From the NCBI GenBank assembly GCA_011800805.1, contig MPNW01000057.1, positions 434,130 to 498,129 on the forward strand: a stretch of DNA of 64,000 nucleotides, in the 5' to 3' direction. A program made the translations under genes and the position numbers. The notes beneath the pieces are model-generated. The model ran no database searches. It had not been told where the DNA came from and worked only from the letters and a program-made list of their open reading frames with translations. The stretch is from Hirudo medicinalis. Taxonomy: Eukaryota; Annelida; Clitellata; Hirudinida; Hirudinidae. Positions 43,300 to 54,845 of this stretch are shown here, one piece after another. Numbering within the stretch: position 1 is the stretch's first letter; each line of letters opens with the position of its first letter.

Positions 43300-46250
43300 A
43301 GCTGACATTGAATTTTAATTTTTCATTGAACATCGGAATTGCTCATGTTGTTTTCAGCGAGGGGCTTGCGAGGATGACATATTGGTTTACAGATTGGTGT
43401 CATCCATTATTTGCAGTTATTTATGCACTTCATCCTCACGAGAAACAAGCAATTGATGGGAATATTCATTCATTTGAGGTCTCATGTTGTACTTCAATGT
43501 TTTTAAAATAAAAAATATTATCACAATAAGCGGTAGATGAATAAGTTTAAGTGAATTCCATTAATCAATCATTTCCAGAAATTATCGCAAGTTTTCTGGG
43601 AAAATGGCGTAATTAGTTTCATCAAGAACATGACGAAATTACACTAAATGTTTTAATTTAAAAAATTTGAGCAACAGCTTTATCAATCAAATTCATTATA
43701 AACCCATAATAAGACCCACGATCCAGTAAATAAACAAATATTGAACCAAGGTCGATTAGTATTAAATAAAAATGAATGTGGAATGTTTATCGAGAGCCTG
43801 CTATTGTTGCCGAACTACAAAGTTTGCAATGTAGAACCTGCAAGAACCATCTAGGAAAGACCAAATCCAAGAGAAATCCTCACAGAAGTTCATTGGAGAC
43901 CGAGCTCAAAAGAACAAATTCGATCGAACAGGGAAGCTAAGACCGAATTACCATGAATAAACTGGACTAGTGGGCACAGTTCGATTTAAACAGCAAAGGA
44001 CGGATGTACATTGCACTATTAAAGTTTAAAACTACCTTCCAATGAAACAAATTCCAGTTAAAAATTGTTGGCAATCGAACGACGAAGAAGGATTTATTAC
44101 AAGTTGAAGGAATAAAATCAACGATTACAAATTTAATTTTAGCAATAAACTAATTTTTAACACGATGTCATCTCAAGATTGTTCGTTATTGTTCTCATGT
44201 TATTCTCAAGTTTTATTCAGTATCTTGTTTATCCTATTTTCTGAATTTCATGTTACGTACTTTGTAACATTTTCTTTACTAGAAATTTATTGTTATAAAA
44301 TTTAGTACCTTCTTTCCGTCGGTCATCAGGAAAAAAGGCTCAAGTGTGAGATTTTTAGCTAAAGAGCTGATCGTGCACATAGAGCACATAGAAATTTATT
44401 TTTAAAAGCGACAAAATGCAGTTATAATAAAAAATTGTTATTTAAATAAATTATTTCAAAATAATAAAACATATATAATAATATATTATCGGTCTGCAAA
44501 ATAAATACCATAAAATGTAAATGTTCCAAAGAATTTATTTTTAAATGATAAATAATGATGAAGAGCATGTCGACATGGATTAAGATTTTGAATGGAACAA
44601 TCGTTTCCCGTTTACAATTCATTCGAATCATCCTAAACAAATGTACAAAGTACGTAACGTAAGATTTAGAAACTGGAGTTATGCTAATGAGTATGTGAAA
44701 GTACTGTTCTTTGGTACTTAAATAAAAGTACAAGTAACACCTCAAAATTGAAATTTTAGTAAAAGTAAAAGCATTTGTTAAAAATGTACTTAAGTAAAAG
44801 TAAAATGCAAAAGTACTGAAGCTGCTTTTGTAATAGTTATTCGTTAACCATCTTATGCTTTATTATTGTGATCGTACATCATTCCATCATGCTTCAAACG
44901 TCTGTAATGTTTAAACTTTTAAAACTACAAACTGTTGCTACAATCTACCATAAATAGTAACATTCACACTAATGAAAGTGTTTTTCCTCAATCAATGTAT
45001 AATGGATAGTCTTACAGAAGTTACTGTTACGTTTTATAATACAACGTGAATGCAATATAAATATAAAAAAGGAATTTAGGCTTATTCAATTTACAAATGA
45101 TTCTGTACTATATTGTATAACATGGATTTGGAATTTCCGTATGGATGTTAAGATTTTTGAACGTTTCTGGAGCCGAACGATAAAATACGTTATTATCAAC
45201 CTCGTTGATTTCACATCAGGGGCGCAACCAGCATTTTTTCGGGGGTTTGATTTTTGAAGACCTTTTCTTAGGTTTTCATCTTTTCAGAGATGATTTTTCT
45301 AATGTTATGCCAATAATATTTGTTAAATATCGAGGTATCTATAATTAAAACCAGTTGAGAAATATATTTATCCATTTTTTTAAATTTAGCAATTTTGGTG
45401 TTTANATTGAAAAATCTATTGGAAGGACCATTTAAGAGTTAATGATGTTGCTCGTCATGAGAGATAAATTATCATCCATTTTATAACAGGATATTTCGAC
45501 GAATATTAGTAATATTCTTTACAAATTCGCGATATTTCATAACACGAGCAAGCCATCTTTAGTGAACTATGATGTGCTTCGGTACTTTTCATGTTTATGG
45601 CACAAAAGAACTTGATTCAAAATTGTTCTCACGACTTAAACATTTCTCCTCTTTCCAAATCCAAATGAATGTTAATTATCCTTATCGCTCTTCCAAATTT
45701 TCCGGTGTGGAAAACTCTTTAATTCAGAATTTAGAAGTTCACTATACAATAAAATTAATTTTGTGAAATCAATCGCATCAAAGGTTTAGTTTTGTTACTT
45801 TGTAACGCTTTGTGACGAACGAAGTAACAGTATTTCCGAAAATCTTGCTTCGTTACAAGTAAAAAGTACTCTGATGTACTTACGTAAAGTTACTTTACTT
45901 TGTCACCCAACGATACTACGAAAACGTTGCTTGTGTTTCATAATGGATGTGTATTAAAAAATGTGTCATCAAATCGAGCATAGAATTGTCGTCACATTTA
46001 ACGATGTCAATTAAGGATTCTGGCTGTTCTGACGAGGTACCATTTGTTGATGACATTTCAGCATGTTTTCAACTTTGCTGGAAACGTTGACGTTAGAACG
46101 GAATTACCATTTGCCTGCTGCTGGAATGAACATTTTGGAGGATATTTGGCAGGTGAGTTGTATGTGGTTAAAAGTGAAAAGGATAATATTATTATTAAAT
46201 TGTTAATGATTGTTTCATAGCTTTATTAATAAATTAATAAATGTAAATGT
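43300..46250. other. Gene-free AT-rich region with a possible MITE
   Basis: No gene seen. At about 44690-44840 there are many agtaaaagtaaaa/agtacttaagta words. Similar words occur at 45790-45920 in opposite sense (gttactttactttgtcac, ttacaagtaaaaagtact). The pair could be the ends of a decayed hAT-like MITE. Near 45218 the phrase ggggcgcaaccagcattttt resembles transposon end sequence common in marine invertebrates. An N is at 45405. Confidence 0.35.
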
Positions 46251-46261
46251 AAATAAAATGT

Positions 46262-46400
46262 GGTTCATTTATATAGCGCCATATGCATAGCGTCTGAGGC
46301 GCTTTTTATTAACCATTTACATAGCGCTCCTTCCCAAGGGCGCTTGCGGCAATTCAGGCTTGGTTTCGAACACGACACATTACGACTGTTGCCATAATAA
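46262..46400 (+). repeat. Dispersed repeat family R1, copy c
   Basis: Has tttatatagcgcc and then a second tttacatagcgctcc, followed by cccaagggcgcttg, caggcttggtttcgaac and acgacacattacgactgttgcc. It is longer at the 5' side than copies a and b, suggesting that the others are truncated or that this one is internally duplicated. Confidence 0.65.
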
Positions 46401-46824
46401 ATTATAACTACAAATTAAGAATTACTGTAGATATCAATTATTTAAATGATTAATTATTGCAAATAGATGGCAATACGGTGGACTTCTTATTAATGTGTCC
46501 TACTGACCACTCTCGGTGGCTAATGAACGTTTTACACTGACTTAAGAGCTTTGTTTACATCTATAACTGTCAGCCTCAATTTGTATACTGTATTCCAGTA
46601 TTTTACAAGATTTCTCATGAAATCTTCGATGGAAAAAATTAAGAGTTTTCTTTCATAAGGTCGCAGAAATCGGATTAAGTTCTCATTAAGTGAACGATTC
46701 AAACGATTTGATGGAATAACATTTAAGAATTAATTGTTAGGAGTTTAAAAATTAAAGGACATTTTCAGACATTTGACCTTGATGATAATTTTATATGTCG
46801 CGAAAAGGCCTTGGTTGACACCGT

Positions 46825-46990
46825 ACCAAGGTATCATTTGAACTTATTAAAATTTCAGGAACGAGCCACAAGATTAATTAGATCATGTCACATGCGATGA
46901 CAAATTGAAGAAGCTCAGATTGTCTTCGTCTTTTGTAAAGCAATGCAAGAGAAGATTTGTCGAACAAAATGGAAACAATTAATTGTTCGG
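46825..46990 (+). mobile_element. LINE reverse transcriptase C-terminal fragment
   Basis: One frame reads YHLNLLKFQERATRLIRSC. After a shift, a second frame reads KLKKLRLSSSFVKQCKRRF. Both match the thumb-region pattern of CR1-type LINE proteins (VQxRATRLI...RLKxLxLxSL...RRxRGDL). Frameshifted, so a fossil. Confidence 0.6.
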
Positions 46991-47307
46991 TCTCTTTACA
47001 ACTTGTGACATCCACAGTTGCAATGTTTGAAAATGTTTTATCCGACCGAGTGCAAGTTCCGATACTTCACATAATTTTGCAGTTTAAATTCAACAATTGT
47101 AGGCTGATTTGTGTTTATTCGATTTTGAATATTAGTTGCTTTCGAGCAGGATCAATAATCATCACTATCAATAATAAAAGTTTAATAAAAATAGCAATGA
47201 TTATAATCATCATCATCATGTCACAAACGAGATATAAGTGTCGTAACATGTGTTGCATCTCGTACATTTACACCTGTTAACAATCTTCTTTCAAATCATT
47301 GCAATTT

Positions 47308-47355
47308 ACAAATACAGAAAGTTTTAGAATTCACAAATACAGAAAGTTTTAGAAT
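47308..47355. repeat. Short tandem duplication
   Basis: A 25-bp unit beginning acaaatacagaaag is present twice in a row, the second copy slightly incomplete. No gene context. Confidence 0.6.
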
Positions 47356-47710
47356 GTAAAACTAAATCATAACATTTATAAGTTTGGAGACCCTTCAAAC
47401 ATTTTATCGCAAATGAAGAAATAACAAATTAGTAAACAATTTCGTACGGTAACATAAAGCGTGTGCCTAGGAGAAATAAATTTCAACTTTTGTTTATTTT
47501 GTAATTGAATGTTGAAACCACACGAATAACGAACTTAATTTTACAGTGAAACCTCTCTAATTTGACATCTTCCAAAGAATGAATGTGGTCTTCATTATTG
47601 CGTGCACAACTCCTCGATGTTCGCGTTCATTGTTCGTTGAATATTTGACAAGGTCGACAAAAGCAAATTCAAAATATTGTCAACATAAATTTTAAAGATT
47701 TATTTCTTTC

Positions 47711-47785
47711 ATAAGTTTTAATACTTACCTCTTATGAACAAAATAAAGCATGATGGTAGTGGTGGTGATTATGACGACGACGACG

Positions 47786-47837
<52 letters not shown>

Positions 47838-47913
47838 NATAAGTTTTAATACTTACCTCTTATGAACAAAATAAAGCATGATGGTAGTGGTGGTGATTAT
47901 GACGACGACGACG

Positions 47914-47965
<52 letters not shown>
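47711..47965. repeat. Duplicated block with GAC/GAT microsatellite, joined by a single N
   Basis: The segment 47711-47837 is repeated from 47839 onward with, by eye, no mismatch, including the unique lead ataagttttaatacttacc and the following (gac)n(gat)n run. The only base between copies is N at 47838. Real tandem duplications rarely have an N at the joint, so this is probably an assembly overlap left unmerged. The poly-Asp frame across it is not a gene. Confidence 0.85.
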
Positions 47966-47966
<1 letters not shown>

Positions 47967-47969
47967 AAC

Positions 47970-49507
47970 ATGACAACGTTTCTAAGCAGTCGTTTATTGT
48001 CTGCTCATTTGTCGAAAAATAAGCTATTAACAGTTGTTAGAAGCGAGCTATAAATTATAATAGAAACTTAAATGTGGAATTTGCATTTGTTTGAACATTT
48101 ATAATGGAACTCGTCCATATCTACAAAAGTGGTTCAATTTGTCAACCCATTAGTAGATGTTCTGTACTTTGATTATGTTATTCAGGAAACGGTCTTATTG
48201 TTGTTGTAGCAGAGGTATTCAATTCTTCTGGAAATCAAAGCAACCCGAGTCGGATAGATAGAGATTAATAGCGAGATAACATGTCAACAATTTCAAACGT
48301 TTAAATCTTCATTTACACTTTAATTACCTTCCGCTAAATGGACAGGATTATATTTGTTGGGTTAATTTGAAACAAGTGGCACTCTTTTGATGGGAACCTG
48401 GACTTTAAAACTTAGGTCTCATTTTCGCGGGTCAGGAGAGGAATCAATTCGAATCGCAGAATTAATTTCATGTTTTACTTTAGAATCGAATTACTGAAGT
48501 TACGCTTATCAACATAAGATTCTAACATTTAAACGTTTCTTAAATAACGTTAATAATGTAAATAAAACCGTTAAAATTATACGGTTTGGCTATCAGATTG
48601 GTTATTTAAATGGCTTCATGATTTGAGTCCTTATCGTAGCTGAGTTAATTTTGGTGTGTACAGCGGTATTGCGGTATATTCATATAAAACTTAAATCGGT
48701 TGTTTTCAAACATTTAAACGTTCTATTTTTGATTTTGAGGAACAATCTAAAAAATCAAATTTAATGGTTTTGAGTGGATGTTTTTGGAGAAATTTGATGT
48801 GGGGATCAATTTAACCAGGTTCGTGATTTTGTTTCTTTGCCTTTACTATGATAAACACGCGTGCTTAGGAACTTAAAAGCATCACTCAGTCACTCCATAA
48901 GATGTCGGAAGCTGATCTCATACAGAATAAAGTTTAGTCGATTGTCTTATAAAGTTATTAGAAGTTGAAATTGGACATTTCTTTCTTATCTTCATCCAAG
49001 TACTTTCCGTTATTTGAAATTGCTAGTTTGAAGTAGTCTGGGCACTCCTTATCTATCTGCCAAGAATAAGCCGATAAACCTAATTTCGAAATGTGATTCT
49101 GCAAAGAAATCAACAATGGGAGTAGACTGATTTTGGCATAAATTATATTAAGTTCATATCGTTTAAAAGTTTAGAGTTGCGACAATTCGTTTTGAATTAG
49201 CTTGAAATAATTTAGATAGCGCCAATGCCCTTTCATTAGAATCTAATAAAAGCGAAAAATGTCTATCGGAGTAAATAGGCTCGTGAACTAGGGTCAGTTA
49301 TTGGTATTCGAAGTTGGAGTCCGCGCGCGGAACACCGCATATATGTAATGGCCTGCTTAGAGCAACTCCTGTAATTTTGAGGAGTGCTTGTAGATAAACT
49401 GGAAAAGTGTCTGCGCGTGTTCTAGTTGTATCGTATTGCCTGCTTTCATTTCTTCGTCCGGAAGTAATCTTCAGAGAAACTTCTGCTAAATGTCGTAACT
49501 TTAATAG
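47970..49507. other. Upstream region of the Ig-EGF ligand gene
   Basis: No gene recognised. AT-rich until about 49300, where the sequence becomes more balanced (ggagtccgcgcgcggaacacc), a plausible promoter or 5'UTR zone. A tag acceptor-like site (aactttaatag) ends at 49507, directly before the ATG. Confidence 0.4.
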
Positions 49508-51497
49508 ATGTCTTCACTTAGCCGGAATTATGTTGCAGTGGGACTTTTGTTGCTCGTTCGAATAACTTATCTCTGGCCATGTGATACTCTGTCGAAGATG
49601 GGTGCAATAACGAAAATCTACGAAGGACGACCATTGGAAAACGTTTCCATCGCTACTAGGGATATAAATGAATGTAAAATCAATTCGTCGAAACTCAGAC
49701 TTGTGAATGTGCTGAGCTGGCCGCTAAACTTTTCGGATTATTTTGAGACCATGGCCGACCAACACCTCAATCACCTTTACGTGAATACGTGTGGCATTCC
49801 TCAAAACTGTCAGTTACAACTGAACACGTTGAACGATTATTATTTCTTCGTCTCAACGCCACCTCGCGGAAATTCTCCACTCCTAAAACGAGTCCTCAGA
49901 AAAAGTGAGCCTCACTCCACTTATAGCAGCCACCTCCTGTCAGCAATCCCAAGTGATGATGCAACGCGCAGGAGAAGTAGACGAAAAGGTAAAAGACATC
50001 TTTCTCGATAATTGTTTTTAATTTAGTGAGAGCATTTCCTATCATTTATAGTGTATTCAGTACTTTAACTGAATTTACATGAAGGCGTGCTTTGTAACGG
50101 TAACCCAATATCTTGCTTTGCAATTCTGTTTCTCGGCGTCTGAATTCATTACCATTATATAGCACGGCTGGGGGAAGGGCCGACTCAATTGTGTTGATTA
50201 CATTTGTTTAGACGGGTCGAATAATGTCATTATCAAACGCTCCTTTCGGTTATTACGGTACTCACATTATTGTATTAGAACATTTCAGTCGGGAAAACCG
50301 TATTAAAAAGTTTATTGAGATCTATCGAAAACACAGGCAGTAAACGCACGGTATGTAAACGAACGCCCGATATGCTAATTTTGTGGTCGTTTTGCTTTCT
50401 CGCTCTGACCTACTCTGTCGCGAAAGTTAGGTACCTTCATGGTAATTTACGAAGATCGTTTCTTTTCTGAGTTGATGGTCTGCTGAAGTGTAAGAATTAG
50501 ACTGTTTTAGAGCCACTGCTTCAGAGCTTGCCGTCGCTAAATGTGTTCTTGTGTTTTGTGACATGCTTTTGGATTTATCGCTCTTATGATGCACGAGAGT
50601 TTCTCGATCGAACATTTTATTCAGATATTTAAAATGCACTGAACTGCTTCGTAATATCGCGGCATGTTAGCTGAAAATCTCAAGTACAACTGGGGGGAAA
50701 TGCTCTCAAGCAATGCCTAGAAGAACAATTGTAAAGGAGCATAGAAATGCTTCCAAGTTAAATTTGAATGCTTCTTTATTGCAGAAGGCCTTCCACATTT
50801 GAAGCTGTCAACATCCCAAATTGTGCATGTTCGAATCAATGGGTCATTTAATGTCAAATGCTACTTTTCTGGCAAAAGGTCATTATTTTCTGATCTAGTC
50901 TTGCAATGGCTGCATAATGACCATGTCCTGAAAAAAAACATCAAAATTATAAGGTTTGTCTGTAAATGTTAATGTCATTAAGAGTTTATGCTTTCAGTAT
51001 TTTCATGTCTGCTAATGTATTTTCAGCAATGGCATTTCATTAAGAATCAAAAGAATTAAGAAACGAAACCTTGGTGTCTACAGCTGTGTGGCATTTAAAG
51101 GGAGTCACTTGCAAGCCTCGGCAAATGTGACCATCAAAGCTGGGAAAAGTGGGTTCGCTTGTTTTATGGCTGGATTTATTTATTACTTTGCTAAAGGAAA
51201 AATTAAAGTGACTAATTCAGTGCTGCACATTTGTTTAAAGCTAAGAGACAGGGTCATTGGAAGCCGTGCGACCAGCCAAACTATTGCATGCACGGTGGAA
51301 AGTGTTATTTTCTTCCAAAGTTGAACAGAAAACTGTGCAGGTTACTATCGATTAAATAATAATTACCACTTAATCACAATAATAATGATTTCAACTTAAT
51401 CACATTTCCTTCAAATGTACAAAACTCTTGCAGATGTAAGAAAGGTTTTGAAGGCATCAGGTGTGCTGAGAAGGTGACTGGCCACAAAAGTGAGTAG
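49508..51497 (+). CDS. Neuregulin/Vein-like secreted growth factor with Ig and EGF domains
   Basis: A likely ligand for an EGF/ErbB-type receptor. Exon 1 (49508-49988): signal peptide (VAVGLLLLVRITYLW), a pro-region, then a basic furin-like cluster RRRSRRK. Exons 2-3 (50785-50953, 51027 to about 51140): one I-set Ig domain with VKCYFSG, LQWLHND, ISLRIKRIKK and LGVYSCVAF. EGF exon about 51252-51329: CDQPNYCMHGGKCYFL, then LNRKLC; last exon 51434-51497: RCKKGFEGIRCAEKVTGHK, then stop. All six EGF cysteines are present, with neuregulin-like spacing. The exact Ig-EGF junction near 51140-51252 is not resolved. There is no membrane segment in what can be read, so the protein resembles the secreted Drosophila Vein more than membrane neuregulins; a donor at aag|gtgact (51473) could add further exons. 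Confidence 0.82.
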
Positions 51498-54400
51498 GTC
51501 TTTGAAGCATAGTACTCAACTCCTTTTGTGGTTGTTCTGAAATAAAATTCAAATATTGACAACAATTACAAGCTATCTTGAATGAGTATTTTTTTTAATT
51601 TTTTGTATTTTTGTTTAATTCCCACTTCCAGAGTTGAGGTACAAATTCAAGAGAGAACTGCTACTTCTGTAGAGACTCAACTTTCACTCATGACACTTGT
51701 AAAGCTGCCATTATTAATAAGTTAGGATATTAACGTTAGAAGGCAATGTGGACTGCTGAATCAAGAGATGTGAATTTTCTTATTGTCTCAAGAATTGCAC
51801 TGTGGTACGATTGATTTGGAATGAGACTTTTGCGTTGTTTGGATATAGGATTTTTGTTTTCTGAAAGTTTCGAATCTTAAGGTGCCTTTTAAAGCTTTTC
51901 ATGACTATTCCATTCCATGTTTACCTCAAGTTATCGGACGATTATGCGTTTGTTAGTCTGATTCTTAGTCACAAGTTAGCTCTAAGAAAGGATTTTGATG
52001 ATTGTGCACTGTATTAAATCAAACTTTGTTTTGTCATCTGTATGTGGTCAAGTTGTTTATAAAAGTTCTGATGTGAGGATCTCATGTGTTCACCCCTGAC
52101 ATGAGACCTCATTAGTTACGACATTCAATCTTTACTCTTTTCTTGGCTTTTTTGCACTTCAAGCGATGATAAGCGACTCTGACAAATCGCACTGAAACGT
52201 TGATGTCACGTGGTTCAAGGCCATATTGATGTCTGCAGCATCTCATTGTGGGTTTCATTACCAAATGTAAAGAAAGGGCATAATCAGTGCGATATATCTG
52301 CCGGCCTAGTTGCAAGGAATGCCGTTCTACGGAGTTAAGGAATTTAAATCTTACATCATTTTGGTTTCGGCTGCTAATGAGTTGCCGACGAGACCTAGGT
52401 CACTTGTCAAGATGGTGTATGGCTGCATTTAGCCCTCCCCAGAGCTGAAATAAGTAGCTTAATATTTTTTATGTTTCTTGAGTTTCAAATATCAGACTGT
52501 GGGAGTCTGCTCGCTAATTTGTATCAATAATTCAGTGAATTTCATGCATCCACGTTAAGTAGGTTGAAACATATTGGTTATGCAGATTTTTCTTAGTGAA
52601 GTATGGTCTTATGATCTTATAAACATAAAATAAGTCACAAGTCACAACGAAATATTTTTAAATGAATGCTCGATAAAGAATTCTAACTTCAGCGATGTCA
52701 TTAGAGTGAATAGAATGCACAAAAGAAGTATTGCAATTCACATGCGGTGATGTAATTCATCTAGGTAATGCAGCTGGTATCAATTAATTAATGTGGTGGT
52801 TAATGAGAGGAAATATGAGACTAGTTCATTATTCAATAATTAGTAATTACAATTAGTTACCTATTAATCTTCAAATTAGTCAAACATTTCATTAGACTAC
52901 TGTTATAAAAAAAAACTATTACCTTCAACCAATTCTAGCCGTTTAAAGACTATTTGTTTCATTGGATCAATGTTCCGCTTAAATTCCACCTTTTTTGTCA
53001 TGACTTAACTCAAACCATGGTTTATCAAATAGTAGTTTCATATGAAGGAAATCGGTGGATTAAAATGCTAAATTTGCTTGTTAAACATGTACTTGGTGCT
53101 TCCTCTTTGATTTAGCACTCTTTCTATTGGCAGTAGGTGCAAACTTTAATTATTCGGGACATGTCATGTTAGCATTCGGAGATTAACAAGCCAAGAGACA
53201 TTAGTGACCTGAGTCAGTTGTCCCAATCCTTATCAAGACTTTCTAGGGCCAAACCTGATAACGAAGCTTCGTCCTAAAGTGCCGTAGAAGCTCGTGTTGG
53301 TCTTAAAAATAATTTACTAACGCGAGACTGATATGTTGGAAGTTATTCATCTTCAAACAATGGTTTGTAAGATTATTAGTTTCAATTTGTTTCAACTGTT
53401 GGCCTCATTTAAAGCTAGATTATAACTAGAAGTTTTCAGAATTTATTTGAGTTGTCTGGATGTGCTCATTAGCAGACAATCAGTTATGTATTCGTCTTTA
53501 TGCACTATTCTTTTCATAAATTCGATCCATAATCTGGCAACCCCATAAAAAAGGATTCTGCTATTAATTTCAATAAGTATATTATTCTTATTTTATTTGA
53601 TATTGTGGGTTCGATCTATCATGACTCTTAGTTCTGTTAAATATTAATATTTCTTTTGTGGATACTTAACATATCATTAATTTATAATGGTTTAAGATGA
53701 TTAGTGTCTGTGTGATAAACTACTACTTGACTAAGTTAATACAGACCAGAGATTTTGAACATATAGTTAAGGTAATGGTGAAACAGAAGTATGCTAAGGA
53801 TAGATTAAGACTAACTGAGAAACAACTGTTTTATGAGTTAAGAAGAAATTCAAATAAGAAATGTTTGAGCAAAATTTCATTTAACTTGAAGGTCTTGTTT
53901 TAGTCATTGAAGAAAATGTGGACATATTACTAAATTGTAATAAATTTGGTCAAATAAGAGACGGTTGGAATATCAGAAATGTTTTGACAGTGCAGATACA
54001 ATTCAATCTGATAACTAGAATCTGTTTCATACTTCTATTTCAATCCATTAGATGGAGTTAATAGTTAGCAACAATCGCAATCACATGGGTTTGATGTCAT
54101 TCAAAGAGTTCCACGGAATACAGCTACATGTCATGCAAAGTTTGCTTGCTTATAATTATTTTAAAATATAGGTAGGTGTAATCTATTTCATATTTTAATT
54201 TAGTAAAATTTATTTAATTTGTAGGATGACATTAATTTAGCTTTGCTTTCGAAAATACAAAGATTTTGACATGTGACTCCGATTTTCGTTAGCTTAGTGA
54301 CAACTAAAACCAAAACTAGCACGATTGCTTTAATCACGGTCTAAGTCATTTGATGACCACGTTTGAAACAGTCGAAAGTAGAAAAATTCGGACATAAAAA

Positions 54401-54845
54401 ATTTTGGGCAAAATGTTTACAATAATGGTAAATACATTCAAAATACATTACATTCTAACCATGAAATTATCAGTTCAAAAATATTAAAATGTGTAATAAT
54501 TGGCGTGCAGTTTAATACTTCTGCAATTTAATGATATTGTTTAGCTTCTAGCTTTTATTTAAGGAAGCAAAATAATAAAAATAGATGTAATCACTCTATA
54601 TAATGGCCGTACGTGAAGCTAAGGTCGGTCCTACTTTTTTTTGACCCCTGGGTCGAAGCACAAGTTTTAGGACCGGAGCATCTATAAGTGCTAGGGAGAA
54701 AGTGATTCTACGATATTTAGAAATATTTACGCAGGTATGATTTTGAATTACATCTATATTGGGATATGATCTAATACTCCTGATGTTTTGACACTTTGCG
54801 GCCAATGTAATCCAGGTGTCTTGACATTTATTAACCTTTGCTAGA
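51498..54845. other. Gene-free AT-rich region
   Basis: Nothing recognised over 3.3 kb. A 68-codon open frame at 53697-53903 is Lys-rich and has no known motif or splice partner. A GC-rich scrap near 54605-54670 (cccctgggtcgaagc) may be a decayed repeat. Confidence 0.4.

Noticed and set aside
47862..48053. Open frame coding a poly-Asp protein
   Set aside because: It is the translation of the GAC/GAT microsatellite inside a probable assembly duplication; no flanking exon or start context.
53697..53903. Lys-rich 68-codon open frame
   Set aside because: Lies in AT-rich DNA, with no motif, no splice partner and no conserved pattern; likely chance.
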